Source: Guadua angustifolia (taxonomy: Eukaryota; Streptophyta; Magnoliopsida; Poales; Poaceae). From it: a stretch of 64,000 nucleotides of DNA. The stretch lies in assembly GCA_036346375.1 (NCBI GenBank), contig CM070512.1:41524466-41588465 (forward strand), in the 5' to 3' direction. Position 1 is the stretch's first letter. Each line of letters opens with the position of its first letter. The position numbers were made by a program, and so were the translations under genes. Positions 45,297 through 56,660 of the stretch are shown in pieces. Under the pieces are notes generated by a model. It was not told the origin of the DNA. It did not search any database and saw only the letters and a program-made list of their open reading frames with translations.

Positions 45297-46340
45297 TTAA
45301 CTAGGCCGTGCCAATCTTCCATGTTTACGTGCATGCGCGTACAAGGTTGGAAAAGCTCACGGTCTCCCTAGCTAAGGGTATATTCGTATGTGTACATGAT
45401 GGTGTGTGCATGTCTTTCATGTATTTGGAAAAAAAATTGTAATTTACTTGTCTTAAAAAGGTGTAATCCACTTTTACCATTACAAAGGTAAGAAAACTTG
45501 TCTTTTGCCATGTTGATTTATTTAAAACATTGTATGCATTTTCGTATTTTTAACCCCATAAAATGATCCTTACCCCTCAAAACAAGTCATGCAGCCGATC
45601 TCTCTTGCTTCTCATTCTCTCAACCTTGCATGTTACAACTTGCAAGCATTCCTTCCTCTGGTTTCTCTTGGTAGCGAGATTCCCAGCACAGAAGCTCAAG
45701 CAAAGATTGCGGTAGGATCATGGGGAGTGCAGTAAGGTAGTTCCTGACATTTCTGGGGCATAGGGCTATCTTATCTATCTTAGCTCCTAACATTACCCTA
45801 ATAAAAGTACATATACAATACACTATACACATATACATAGTTAAACAGTGCAGGGCTGGGCCTCCTAACTCTCGAGGGCCGGGCGGGCGCCCTTGCTTAG
45901 TACCTGGAACGGCCTTCAGTACGTGCAGGAGCCACGGGGATGACAGCGAGAATTAAAGTTGGCGACTGTGCTCCACAAGAGAACGCACAGGGGTCGCTCA
46001 GCGCCAGTATATACGTGATCTTGGAGTGGATCCTCACCAGTCACCACACTTCTCCAGATCAACGGGTTGTTCGCTTAGGCCATCGCCCGATTTGCGGTCT
46101 ACTTTGGGCTCGGGTCGTCATGCTCCTCTACTCCCATGTTGACCAGCCATTTGCCTATTTGGGGTGGATAATGATGACACGCAGCGGTTGCAGAATGTCC
46201 TCTGTATCACGCCATTGCTCACGCGGTGGAGATCTCTAGGCTGGGTTGCTGCTCCAACCTATGGTGGCTCAGTGAGGTTGACGACGACATGTTCTTAGGC
46301 TGCTTTTCTTCTGGCCAAAGTGCTTTGGTGGTGCGACGAC
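45297..46340. other. Intergenic, no gene seen
   Basis: No recognisable protein on either strand. A plus-strand 99-codon open frame at 45940-46239 has no motif I know and is probably chance. Confidence 0.45.
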
Positions 46341-46635
46341 TTAGTTTGACTTAGAGCTGGGCATCATGTCATGCCGGCACGGCACATGCACGATGAACAA
46401 TGGGCCTAGACTTTACCGTATGTCACGATTCAGTTGGCCCATCATACTGTGCTGACCCAACTTGTTCTCATACGTGCTAAGCCGTCACTACTACAGATCA
46501 GACCTTCCATACTGGCCCATCAGTCCCGGTTGGATTTGAACCTGTACTGATGAGGGCTTCAGTACCGGTTCATTAACTACAGGACTGTCGTGGGCTTTCA
46601 GTACCGGTTCGTAACACGAACCGCTACTACTACAG
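46341..46635. mobile_element. Small transposon debris (hAT-like and CACTA-like ends)
   Basis: TAGAGCTGGGCATCATGTCA at about 46350 looks like a hAT MITE end. CACTACTACAGATCAGACC at 46488 looks like a CACTA-type end, and is followed by repeated CAGTACCGGTTC blocks (46558, 46600) typical of a common grass MITE. No matching second ends are defined. Confidence 0.4.
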
Positions 46636-47455
46636 AAAAAGACATCATAGACAGATGATAAGAAAAGTAGCAATCGGATATCTTTTTAGTTTGAATAGAG
46701 GAACATAATATATTGTGCCAAGAAATAGATCAAGGCATTAAAGAGAAGTAATGAAAGGCCCAAAATTTGATACAACAATTGAAAAGCCCGCCGTTGTGAA
46801 GAAAACTACCAATAACCATGCTGACTGAACTGAGAGATCACCGGCAGCAATAGGTAAATGTGCAGTGTTTCAATGCTTTTTCTCTCAATACAAATTGTAT
46901 AAATTTTGAAGCAAATGAAGAAATGGCAGAGATAGCAGAAACAATGGCTGGCACTTGGGAATATTTTACTTTAAATGGTATTTGTAAAAGCATTTGAATT
47001 TTAGTTTATAAAGGTAGTAAATGTAAGTCAAGACATGGAGGCATTATACGTACTTATCGATTCCAATGTCATAGATCTAATAATCCCAAGTTCCCAACTA
47101 TGTAACCGTGCCGCAGATCTGCTACAAGCCCATAGAATTATTTGAATATCAACCACTAATTTATCAATTCAAGTACCAGCTCAATATTTGGCTGAATAAC
47201 TTGTAGTGTGAGGCACTGTCTCACTCTACTCACAACATGACTCTTTTGAGTCTAGTTTCATCAGTTTCATCCAGCAGATTTGCCTTCATGGCATACAATA
47301 ACAAATTCAATCTGAATTTTCCAAATTTTGCACGGCGCAGTGTCGCGTAACAAAATTTCATGCGATGTAGCGTAGCACATGACTCTAGCTAGTAGGTATG
47401 GCAACACCACCCTATGCAGTGCAGTGCAGCGCCTCGCCGTTGGCCTTGTTGCTGG
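46636..47455. other. Upstream region of the glucanase gene
   Basis: AT-rich to 47330, no gene seen, then GC content rises toward the glucanase promoter. Confidence 0.5.
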
Positions 47456-47464
47456 CTATAAATT
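47456..47464 (+). promoter_or_regulatory. Probable TATA box of the GH17 gene
   Basis: GGCTATAAATTCCC about 80 bp upstream of the start codon at 47540, with a CT-rich leader between (CGTCCGTCTCCCACTC). Spacing fits a plant core promoter with a short 5' UTR. Confidence 0.65.
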
Positions 47465-47539
47465 CCCGCCCACTCTTTCGTCCGTCTCCCACTCATCGCC
47501 TCGTCTTTGCTCTGCCCCTCGCCATCACAGCGTCACAGC

Positions 47540-49955
47540 ATGGCGCTCACTCGCCTCCTAGTAGTCCTCCTCGGCGCGACATTGCTACTGCTCTTCTTCT
47601 CCCGTGCAGGTAATAGCGCGATGTATAGATAGATACTGCTGTTTTAGGAATAAACGGCACGTGCAGTTTAATAACAGTGGCAACTATTCTTGGTGTACGC
47701 ATTGCAGAGGCGGGCGAGGTGGGCGTGTGCTACGGGAGGGTGGCGAACGACCTGCCGGACCCAGAGTCGGTGGTGCAACTGCTGAAGCAGAACGGCATCA
47801 CGATGGTGAGGGTGTACGACACAAACCCGAAGGTGCTCAGTTCGCTGGCCAACACCGGCATCAAGCTGTTGGTGGCGCTACCCAACGAGCTGCTGGCCTC
47901 TGCGGCCGCGGATCCGTCGTACGCGCTCCAGTGGGTGACAAGCAACGTGAAGGCGTACTACCCGGCCACGCAGATCCATGGTGTGGCCGTGGGGAACGAG
48001 GTGTTCGACCAAGCAAAAGACAAGACCCCGCAGCTCGTCCCGGCCATGAAGAACGTGCAGGCGGCGCTGGCGAGCCTGGGCCTGGCCGACGCCGTTAAGG
48101 TGTCCACGCCGATCCCGTTCACTGCGCTCAAGGAGTCGTTCCCGCCTTCCAAGGGCGCGTTCCGGGACGACATCGCGCAGTCGGTGATGAGTCCCATGCT
48201 CGACTTCTTGGAACAGACCGGCTCGTACCTGATGATCAATGTCTACCCATTCTTCGCATACTCGGATCCAGCAAACAAGATCAGCCTCGACTACGCGACG
48301 TTCCGCCCCAACTCCGGCGTGCTCGACGATAGGACCGGCCTCACGTACTACAGCCTCTTTGACGCCCAGCTCGACGCCGTTTACTATGCGATGGACAGAC
48401 TCTCCGATGGTAGCGTGGGGGCCTCGAAGGCCAACGCCCTAGCAAAAAGGAGGGTGCCCACAGTAACTACGGAGACTGGGTGGCCCCACCGTGGTAACTG
48501 GGCGGCCTCAACGGCCAACGCGCAAGCATACAACGGTAACCTCATCAGCCGCGTGCTCTCCGGCAACTCCGGCACCACGTACAGCCCCCTCGCCGACAAC
48601 GCCGGCACCCCGTACCGCCCTGACGCCGACATCTCCGCGTACATCTTCGCCCTCTTCGACGAGAACGGGAAGGAAGGGCCGGACACAGAGCGCAACTTTG
48701 GCCTGTTCTATCCGAACGGGCAGAAGGTGTACGACATCGACTTCGTTCACGGCGGCAGTGGGAAGGGGACCTGGTGCGTTGCGAACGCTGCGGTCGGGGA
48801 TGCCCGACTGCAGGCGGCGCTGGACTACGCGTGCGGCCACGGCGCGGACTGCAGCGCCATCCAGCCCGGCAAGCCATGCTACGAGCCCAATACCAAGCTC
48901 GCGCACGCGTCCTACGCAGTCAACGACTATTACCAGCGCAAGGGCCGGACCAGCGGGACGTGCGACTTCGCAGGCGCCGCTTACATCGTCGACCAGTTAC
49001 CTGCTGGTGAGTTCCCTTCCCGCTGAGCTGGGACTGACTACGACATCAGAGCGAGTTGTTTACTATTTTTATTTTTTATTTTTTGCGAGGAAAGCAAGTT
49101 GTTTATAGTTTTGTTTGTACCTTGTACAATATCTATAATGGTTTAACTGACCTCAGTGGCTGTTTGTTCCATTGTTTACCGAGGTAGGCATGTGCGACCC
49201 GAACAGGGCAAGCTGGTGCGTGGCGAACGCGGCGGTCGGGGACGCGCGGCTGCAGGCGGCGCTGGACTACGCGTGCGGCCACGGCGCGGACTGCAGCGCC
49301 ATCCAGCCCGGCAACCCATGCTACGAGCCCAATACCAAGCTCGCGCACGCGTCCTACGCAGTCAACGACTACTACCAGCGCATGGGCCGGACCAGCGGGA
49401 CGTGCGACTTCGCAGGCGCCGCCTACATCGTCGACCAGGCACCTGCTGGTGAGTTCCCTTCCCGCTGAGCTGGGACTGACTACGACATCAGAGCGAGTTG
49501 TTTACTATTTTTATTTTTTATTTTTTGCGAGGAAGGCAAGTTGTTTATAGTTTTGTTTGTACCTTGTACAATATCTATAATGGTTTAACTGACCTCAGTG
49601 GCTGTTTGTTCCATTGTTTACCGAGGTAGGCATGTGCGACCCGAACAGGGCAAGCTGGTGCGTGGCGAACGCGGCGGTCGGGGACGCGCGGCTGCAGGCG
49701 GCGCTGGACTACGCGTGCGGCCATGGCGCGGACTGCAGCGCCATGCATCCAGCCCGGCGCGCGGTGCTTCGAGCCCGACACCAAGGTCTATCTATCTATC
49801 TACTAATAATTTGTGGTGCAAAATAGGTGGTAGGAAAAAAAGATCTAGCCATTAATTAGATAAAATTTAATTTAGATCAAACCTGAACCAATTGTATGGC
49901 CTTCCATGTATATTACTCTGAGCTAAGATTGTTTTACATTATGCTATATATCCAA

Positions 49956-50041
<86 letters not shown>

Positions 50042-50186
50042 CATTCGGGGACACTTCTAAGTGTTAATGATGTACAGTTTTGTTTGTACACTACGTGGTC
50101 ATTTAATTGATTAAATGGCGATCTTACATGTGTTTGTTCCATTATTTACAGAGATAGGCAACTGCGTGCTCCCATCGAGGGTCTGA
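47540..50186 (+). CDS. GH17 glucan endo-1,3-beta-glucosidase with C-terminal X8 (CBM43) domain
   Basis: Secreted beta-1,3-glucanase that hydrolyses callose-type or fungal beta-1,3-glucan. Exon 1 (47540-47609) encodes a signal peptide, MALTRLLVVLLGATLLLLFF, ending GCA G|gtaatag. Exon 2 starts at 47708 after TTGCAG. The GH17 barrel begins VGVCYGRVANDLPDP; the acid/base Glu is in HGVAVGNEVF (about residue 121) and the nucleophile in VTTETGWPHRGN (about residue 279). The X8 domain starts at about residue 379 (TWCVANAAVGDARLQAALDY). Two ends are possible. Unspliced, exon 2 runs to TGA at 49024-49026 (462 aa, five X8 cysteines). Spliced at a good donor (CTG|gtgagt, 49007), it joins the exon at 50152-50186 (EIGNCVLPSRV, stop) in frame, giving 467 aa and the sixth X8 cysteine; I favour this. 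X8 exon copies 2 and 3 lie in that last intron. No GPI-anchor tail is evident. Confidence 0.88.
48769..49789 (+). repeat. 442-bp tandem repeat containing the X8 exon (three copies)
   Basis: TGGTGCGTKGCGAACGC starts occur at about 48771, 49213 and 49655, exactly 442 bp apart, as do the stops (49024 and 49466). Copies 2 and 3 share almost identical upstream introns (one difference seen: AAAGCAAG versus AAGGCAAG), indicating recent duplication. Copy 3 is cut off at CCGACACCAAG. Confidence 0.95.
49182..49468 (+). pseudogene. Extra X8 exon, copy 2 (intronic)
   Basis: Open frame EVGMCDPNRASWCVANAAVG through DYYQRMGRTSGTCDFAGAAY to PAGEFPSR and TGA at 49466-49468, with the same GT donor after PAG. 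It starts GMC, so it would close the first X8 domain with its sixth cysteine and add a second X8 domain. However, the in-frame 3' splice site that reads TTTACAG|AG before the last exon reads TTTACCG|AG here, so the AG is lost at that place. I infer it is normally skipped unless a cryptic site is used. Confidence 0.6.
49624..49792 (+). pseudogene. Extra X8 exon, copy 3 (truncated, frameshifted)
   Basis: Same start as copy 2, but a 4-bp insertion (GCCATGCATCC versus GCCATCC) shifts the frame at about 49743. After correction-free reading, the downstream bases still spell an older-looking X8 variant ending in CCCGACACCAAG followed by GTCTAT, a possible splice donor. This version resembles other GH17 genes more than copies 1 and 2 do, so it may be the remnant of the ancestral exon. 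Confidence 0.55.
49959..50038. repeat. (AT)n microsatellite in the glucanase last intron
   Basis: About 40 AT units between X8 copy 3 and the terminal exon. Confidence 0.97.
50152..50186 (+). other. Terminal exon of the GH17 gene
   Basis: Follows TTATTTACAG. With the phase-1 donor at 49006/49007 it reads GAG ATA GGC AAC TGC, i.e. EIGNCVLPSRV and TGA at 50184-50186. GNCVLPSR-type ends are usual for X8-bearing GH17 proteins. Confidence 0.75.
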
Positions 50187-50321
50187 ACTAAGGAAATACC
50201 GAAGACCGACTTTTTACTGTATTCGGTTTAGAACTTTATCTCTTTCGTGGTGTGGGTGAATCTGAACTTCTCTCTCATATTACTATATATATCGGGTGCT
50301 TTCCATTGTAAACAATCAATT

Positions 50322-50327
50322 AATAAA
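50322..50327 (+). terminator. Polyadenylation signal of the GH17 gene
   Basis: AATAAA 136 bp after the stop codon at 50186, in an AT-rich, 3'-UTR-like context. Confidence 0.6.
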
Positions 50328-50692
50328 GCGTGAGAGATTTCCACCATATATTCTGTGTGTTCTCAACTCTTGAATTGCGCGTTCTTGCTTGCTTGCCGGT
50401 GATTTGATGGGTGCACGACTTCGTTTTACAACACGTTATCAGCACGAGTCTCTACTACAAAGAGGATCATCGACGACAACGAACGATTTACTGCCGGCGA
50501 TTAATCGCCCGATCCGATCTACAATCAACTCGTCATCACGCCGCACCCACTTAGATTGCGAAAAAAAATCATACGCGACTCTATCCTACGTGATAGTCTA
50601 TAAATTTTTTTCATGTCAAATCAAGGTAATAGATTGGCATAAACTATTGAATCGTGACTTTCACAAGCATTCAATCTTGCAGATCGCCACTA

Positions 50693-51700
50693 CACCATGA
50701 CACCAAATTAGCATCAGACATCAGTCGGCAATAATACATAATTACCGACCAACTATCTGTCGCTAAAACTTGGTGACGGACTAACTGTCAGGAATAATAC
50801 TTTTAGGGTCAGATGGTGCATTGGAAATTATTTTGATATGTAGGGACATACTATGTGTCGGCAATTCTCATTTTCTAGGTTAAACTGTCTAACGGTAAAG
50901 GCGTGGCAGCAGATTAAATGTCGGCAATGTTGAGTACACGATAAAAATGATATATTCTTAAATAACCAAATCAAAACTTTCACTTCTTAGGGTATCTTAA
51001 ACTTTCACTTCTCTTATTGCATGTATTTTGCTAGCTCCAATATTGCATAATCATCCTACACTATTTACCATCCGTCTAACTGTCGGCGAAACTCGTTTAC
51101 AGGGCAGCAAAATATATTTTCAGGCGCGCGAACAAATTTCACAGACCGCACGGCCTTGTTGCCCTAGGTTAAACGAAGCCCCCTCAAATCTCCCAAATCA
51201 CTCTCCTCTCGCTCGCCGCCACACTCGGTCTTCTCCACGCGCGACGATCTTCCTGCTCCCGCGCGCCGCTGCCACTTGTCCTGCCTCCACCGACCGTTGG
51301 TGCGGTCTCATCCTCGCTCACTAGGCCTGAGTGTCGCGCCGACGCCCTTGTCGGCTCCAGCCCTCTCGACGCCAGAGACGCCTTGGCCAGCCCCGGACAC
51401 CGCCGCCTTCCTGAGGTCTCCCCCTCCCCTCTCTCTCCTATTTTCTCTTCCCTACTCACCCTCTTGTCCTATTTCCCTTGCCCTAGTTTTCCGGTCGACC
51501 TTTGGCTTGGCATTCTTGCTGGATCTAGTGGGTGGAAAGCGCCCTCATGGGGGAAACGGGGTGCGGCGGCTACCCTCGCCAGCGACCACCTCCATGCCAA
51601 CAGGAGCCTGGCGCCCGCAATCACTTGGCCACTGCTAGGGTTCATCCTCCCCTTAAGCTAAGTACCCGAAATAGATTATTGCATAATCTCGTATTAATGC
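50693..51700. mobile_element. Possible CACTA-like left end and GC-rich segment
   Basis: CACTACACCATGACACC at 50693 has the CACTA form and is followed by scattered TGTCGGCAAT / ACCGACCAA motifs (50720-50930) that could be subterminal repeats. A CT/GC-rich segment (51180-51660) resembles a gene leader, but no protein domain is recognised. The partner end is not identified. The 57073 terminus has different subterminal repeats. Confidence 0.35.
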
Positions 51701-52258
51701 CGTATTGTATAATCTCGTGAAATACTTATTATGAACACCATGGAAAGGATTGAAGGATTGCAAAAAAGAACACATTGCATACTATTGCTTACAAGCTATG
51801 AATGTGTCCAATTAGAGGATGTGAGCGGTAAACAGTAACACACGGTGCATAAAGAAGGGAATGGTCTCCATCACGTTAATTACTTTGGTTTAACTTATGT
51901 GACAGACTTGTAATGAAATTAGCAAGAAACGATGAGTTCACCCTGCTCTGAAGTTAAAAGTGCTTCGGTGGTGATCAATCTGCACCTGCCATATTCTGTG
52001 CAAGTCCTGCTTTCCAGAATTTATTAACCTTCTCTTATGTTTAATTGACCTTTTATTTATGATTTTGCTAATGCACTGATTTCTCCAACACTAGAGCCAT
52101 CTTCAAACTTCAAATTTTCCATTTGGAGCACATTTTTTTAGAAAATGGAATCGTCTCCGGCCTCTGCCAAAGCACACAGCCCGGTTTTATTACATAGTGT
52201 TTAGCTATCCAGATTAATTACTGGAGATCAAACATTACATGAATATTGGAACAAAAAA
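51701..52258. other. No gene seen; LINE 3' flank
   Basis: AT-rich; no recognised motif. Just left of the LINE's last codon region no long poly-A/T tract is visible, so its exact 3' end is unclear. Confidence 0.4.
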
Positions 52259-54057
52259 TTAAGGATAGCAAAGTCTATTGTAATTATTCCATCCGTTCTT
52301 GGCAAAAAGCTTCATTGCAACAGCCTCCAATCGTGTGCACACTAAACGGATGTTCTCCCTTGCTTCCTCACGCTGCAACAACGTCCAGAATCGCAGCCAA
52401 TAAGTTCCCCTGAAGACAGCCTGCATAAAAGAAACATATTGTTTCTTCTGAAACACAATTTCATTGCGACAACACCAAATAGCCCAACAAATAGCAGCCA
52501 CACCCATAAAGATCTGTTGTGTCTTATTTTTTCCTATGCCTGTGAGCCAATCCCCTAGCATATGAGGCATAGATGAAGGTAATGTCAAGCCAGTAGCTAT
52601 CTGAATAATTCTCCAGATAGACCTAGCATTGTGACAATCAAAGAAAAGATGTTGTATCGTTTCATTATGATCACAAAAACAACACTTTTGATTCCCCGCC
52701 CAATTTCGCTTAGCCAAGTTATCCTTTGTCAAAATGACTCCACGCTGAAGATACCAAAGAAAAATTTTAATTTTTAGAGGAATCTTCAACTTCCAAATGA
52801 ATTTATGGTAAAACGGAGTTCCCTGGTTCATCATATAATGATACATAGAGCGGACGGAGAATCGTCCATGTTTATGTAAATTCCATATAAAAGTATCCTT
52901 CGCACTTGATAACTGAATATGAGCTATTTTAGCTACAAGGTTGTGCCAATTGGTTAATCTGTCACCCACTAACACTCTACGAAAACAAATATTTAATGGC
53001 ACATGGCTCATCACCTGCGCCACTGTACTATGAGGAGCAAGAGCTATATTATAGAGGTTAGGGAATTGCTCCTTAAGAGGTCTCATGCCAACCCAAACAT
53101 CTTCCCAGAATCTAGTTTGAGAACCATCTTTTATACTGAAAGTCCCACAACATAGAAACTGGTCCTTGACCTTTAACAAACCTTTCCAAAAATGAGAGTC
53201 ACTAGGTTTAATTTGAACCTGTGACAATGTTTTAGAAGTCAAATACTTATTCCGAATCAAAGACTGCCAATTCCCATCTTTATTAAGCAGTTGAAAAAGC
53301 CACTTACTTAAAAGACAATTATTCTTGATTTGAAGGTTCGTTATACCCAAACCTCCTTGATCTTTAGGGCGACAAAGAATGTCCCATTTAGCAAGATGAT
53401 ATTTCTTCGTATCATTATTTCCTTGCCAAAAAAACCTTGACCGATAATAGTCAAGTTTTATTAAAACTTCCTTTGGAAGCTCAAAAAGGGACATCATGAA
53501 CATCGGTAAACTGCTTAGTACTGAATTTAGTAAGACCAAGCGACCCCCAGAGGATAAAAGCTTAGCCTTCCAAGTACTTAATTTCTTCTTGAAGCGTTCT
53601 TCGACTGCACTCCAATCTATATTACGGAGTTTACGATAATGCATCGGTATTCCTAAATATCGAAAAGGAAATGCACCAATTGTGCAGCCGAATAACTCTG
53701 TATAATCTTCCTCAAAACGTTTGGCATCACCAAAACAAAATATTTCACTTTTATGAAAGTTTATCTTTAAACCAGATAATTGTTCAAAGACACAAAGCAA
53801 TAACTTCATATTTTTTGCTTGTTCCAAGTCATGGTCCATAAACAAAATAGTATCGTCTGCATATTGCAAAATAGACAAACCATCATCCACAAGATGAGGG
53901 ATGACCCCTTTAATCTGGCCATCTTCTTTTGCTCGCTTAATCAAAATGGCAAGCATATCTGCGACTATGTTGAAAAGAATAGATGATATAGGATCGCCTT
54001 GTCGAAGGCCTTTTTTCGTTTGAAAGTAGTGTCCAATGTCATCATTAACTTTGTATA
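52259..54057 (-). pseudogene. 5'-truncated LINE: reverse transcriptase and zf-RVT domain
   Basis: Non-LTR retrotransposon ORF2 remnant. It is open from the truncation point (about 54057) through KVNDDIGHYFQTKKGLRQGD (RT motif), ILQYADDTILFM with the catalytic YADD, GLKINFHKSE, FPFRYLGIPMHYRKL, WDILCRPKDQGGLGITNL, then the zinc-finger-RVT region (WKLKIPLKIKIFLWYL, CCFCDHNETIQHLFFDC). The frame of about 590 codons has no internal stop, unusual for a dead copy, but endonuclease and RT palm N-terminus are missing. The upstream boundary runs into a scrambled repeat cluster. A matching upstream RT piece occurs at 57690-57962 on the same strand. Confidence 0.92.
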
Positions 54058-54600
54058 GATATATTTTTTTCAGATCGAAGTAGTGCCCAATGACATATGG
54101 CTGTTCAAAGAAACTAGTATAGATATATTTTTTTCAGATCGAAGCAGGCACTTTTAAATTATTTAGGCTTGAAGTAGTGCCCAATGACATATGGCTTTCT
54201 AAATCATTAACTTTGTATAGATATATTTTTTTCAGATGAGCCATGGAGGCACTTTTAAATTATTTAGGCTTGAAGTAGTGCCCAATGACATATGGCTTTC
54301 TAAATCATTAACTTTGTATAGATATATTTTTTTCAGATCGAAGTAGTGCCCAATGACATATGGCTGTTCATTAACTTTCTAAATCATTATCCTTGGATGA
54401 GCCATGGAGGCACTTTTAAATTATTTAGGCTTGAAGTAGTGCCCAATGACATATGGCTTTCTAAATCATTAACTTTGTATAGATATATTTTTTTCAGATC
54501 GAAGTAGTGCCGAATGACATATGGCTGTTCAAAGAAACTAGTATAGATATATTTTTTTCAGATCGAAGCAGGCACTTTTAAATTATTTAGGCTTGAAGGA
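54040..54600. repeat. Scrambled repeat cluster at the LINE 5' truncation
   Basis: At least six copies each of TAGATATATTTTTTTCAGAT and of AGTAGTGCCCAATGACATAT, joined in varying order with GGCACTTTTAAATTATTTAG and TTCTAAATCATTAACTTTG. The AGTAGTGYCCAATG-ATTAACTTTG part matches the LINE's own DDIGHYF codons at 54027-54055, so the cluster was partly built from the LINE end. Confidence 0.9.
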
Positions 54601-55212
54601 AGTGAGGTGTCAAATATGTTTTATTTAGCTTCATGTAATGGGATATGTGCTGCACTTGTAAGTAGGGAGGACATGCCTTATTGCCTTTTAACATCACTCC
54701 TTGCAGTGGACGTCACTATTGCAAAACATCATGCCATTAGGTGAGGCAATGTAATTGACATATACAGCACCAGTGAAGAACTGTGTTGATACTATTATTT
54801 GTATAGGCAGTAGACACTGTTGAATAGCATTATTCTTATTGTTTACTTGCAGTGGGTTTTTTATGTATACTCGTCTTTATGCCCATGTGTGCAATGCTTT
54901 GTTAGGTCACTTACATATACTCCTAGCCACATAAACAATGGCCTCAGTTTTTGTATCATTTCTTTCTTGTGTTGTGTCTTATGAAAAATCACTTCTGGAC
55001 AGTGTTTAGCATGAATCAGAACACTGCTCTTTCTAAAACAGTAAATACATTGTTTCGCGTGCTTAATATCTATTTGTCATTTTTACTTATTTACGAATTG
55101 ACCAATATCTCATAAGCATGCCTGGCTATGTCTGCAACTTGCTGTTATTTTTTTTATTTTTTATAAGAAAAACTATACTCATCTCACTTTTCTGTTTCTT
55201 TATTATATTCAG
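54601..55212. other. No gene seen between repeat cluster and RPN5 exon
   Basis: AT-rich and intron-like. It ends in a pyrimidine-rich tract and TTCAG, the acceptor of the RPN5 exon. Confidence 0.4.
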
Positions 55213-55320
55213 GCTATCACTGCCATGGTTCAAAAAGCAATGGAGTACAATGACTTGACACCAGACAAGCACACATGTATTGAGCTAATCAAAACATTGA
55301 GCAGCGTCTCTGCTGGAAAA
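55213..55320 (+). pseudogene. Single exon of 26S proteasome subunit RPN5 (PSMD12)
   Basis: A 108-bp exon (36 codons) between TTCAG and GTGAGA reads AITAMVQKAMEYNDLTPDKH then TCIELIKTLSSVSAGK, clearly the conserved RPN5 segment just before IYVEIERARLT. RPN5 is a scaffold subunit of the proteasome lid. The changes TPDKHTC where plants have TPDVETR, and the lack of any neighbouring RPN5 exon in 54.6-55.9 kb, indicate an isolated fragment. It lies 1.9 kb from the CACTA terminus at 57073 and could be cargo of that element. Confidence 0.8.
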
Positions 55321-55853
55321 GTGAGAAGCATGGCTACTTGATTGTTGTCTACTTATGTAAGATTCATTGGCTAGTATCATTACTGATCAACCAAGGTCAT
55401 TAATGTTCAGTCACGCGGCAAATGTTCTTGCCGGGTTTTGTCAAGTCAAGATTAATAATGCCAAGGTCACTAACGTTTCTGTCTAAACAACAGGCCAGTA
55501 TTTTCGGTAAAGCAGCGAATGTTTTGTCTAGCTTATATATAAATTTGTCTTGATGTAACTTCAATAACCCTCTTAAACCTCCATATTTTTCTTAAACTAT
55601 CCCTTCCCCTCGCTCTATTTGAGAATCGAGCACTGCAGAAAATCTGCATTCTTTCCAGTATTTGACTGTGGATCTCTACCATGTGGTGTGGTTGACCCTT
55701 AATGGCGCATTACATGCAGTGATGTCCACAGTCCAGTGCAACATAATTCAATGGTTTCATTATCGTGATTATAGTAAGACAAAGTCTACCAAATAATCTC
55801 AATTCCAAGAACCCTTGGAATATAGAAGTGGCAGTTTCTCAAAAGAATCTCAC

Positions 55854-56660
55854 CTAGCTATACCAAGGTCAAAAATCTCGTTAGCTTTCTTTAGCTTGTT
55901 CTTCGACTCCATTAATGACGCATAAGACAAGTAGTAAATAGCATGGCCCTGACCAATCTGGTTGGCCTCCAGGAACCTGAATATTACCTCAGCATCAGCA
56001 CAATTCCCAGCCTGCAAACCAAATTGGAAATCACACATACATGTCTCCACATGACAAATATAGATAGATCTAGCTGAAAATAAGCAACTCGCGTATTCTA
56101 GCCACACTTTGAGGTACCGGAGATCGTCCTTGTACCGCTTGTCGTGCCAGAAGGCACGCACGCACTGCTCGTAGAGCACCAGGAGTCCCGAGCACTCCCC
56201 GCCGCTGGGGAACGACTCCTGAACCCATTTGATTCAGCTGCGCACAGATGAGGCAGAGAAGACTAGCTATGAGCACCGAGCTTATAAAAATCGATAAAAT
56301 GACCAATTCGTTCCACTCGAAGAACTAATACGAACCAAGAAACCATGCAAATACCGAGGAGGAGGAATCAAGAAACGCTTACTCTAGCCAAGGTTGGAGC
56401 GGATCTTCCCCGCTGTACTCGTCGATTGCCTCAATCATCGTCCTGGATCAGTCAAATCCGTCGAACAAGGAGCAAAGAAGAACATTAGAGACTTGTCCCC
56501 AGATTAAGAAACCCAGACCGAACCGAACACAAGAACCAAGAAAAAGCCTTGCCGGGAGCGGGGTTGCCGTACCTCCGTTTGGCGAGGAGGGTGGCGCGCT
56601 GAGCGGGGTCGGGGTGCGCCCCGGTTGAGGAGGCCGACTTTGCGCGGGGGCGGGGGCGGG
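55854..56660 (-). pseudogene. Captured BUBR1/MAD3 N-terminal fragment
   Basis: Minus-strand exons of the Mad3/BUB1 homology region I (a TPR-like domain of the spindle checkpoint): a first exon ending RATLLAKRR (about 56575-56660), RTMIEAIDEYSGEDPLQPWL (56398-56458), KWVQESFPSGGECSGLLVLY with EQCVRAFWHDKRYKDDLRYL (about 56095-56237), and AGNCADAEVIFRFLEANQIG with QGHAIYYLSYASLMESKNKL to LGIAR (55854-56011). Splice sites remain, but the donor after VWLEY is GCGAGT where GTGAGT is expected. No later exons (KEN box, kinase-like part) are seen. The 5' end faces the CACTA terminus at 57073, typical of transposon-captured genes. Confidence 0.85.

Noticed and set aside
45940..46239. A 99-codon ORF between the tandem repeats and the glucanase
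   Set aside because: No similarity to any family I know and no gene-like flanks.
47604..49452. Long alternative-frame ORFs over the glucanase (e.g. 164, 205 and 132 codons, both strands)
   Set aside because: Shadows of the GC-rich GH17 coding sequence. The true frame has the catalytic motifs and splice sites.
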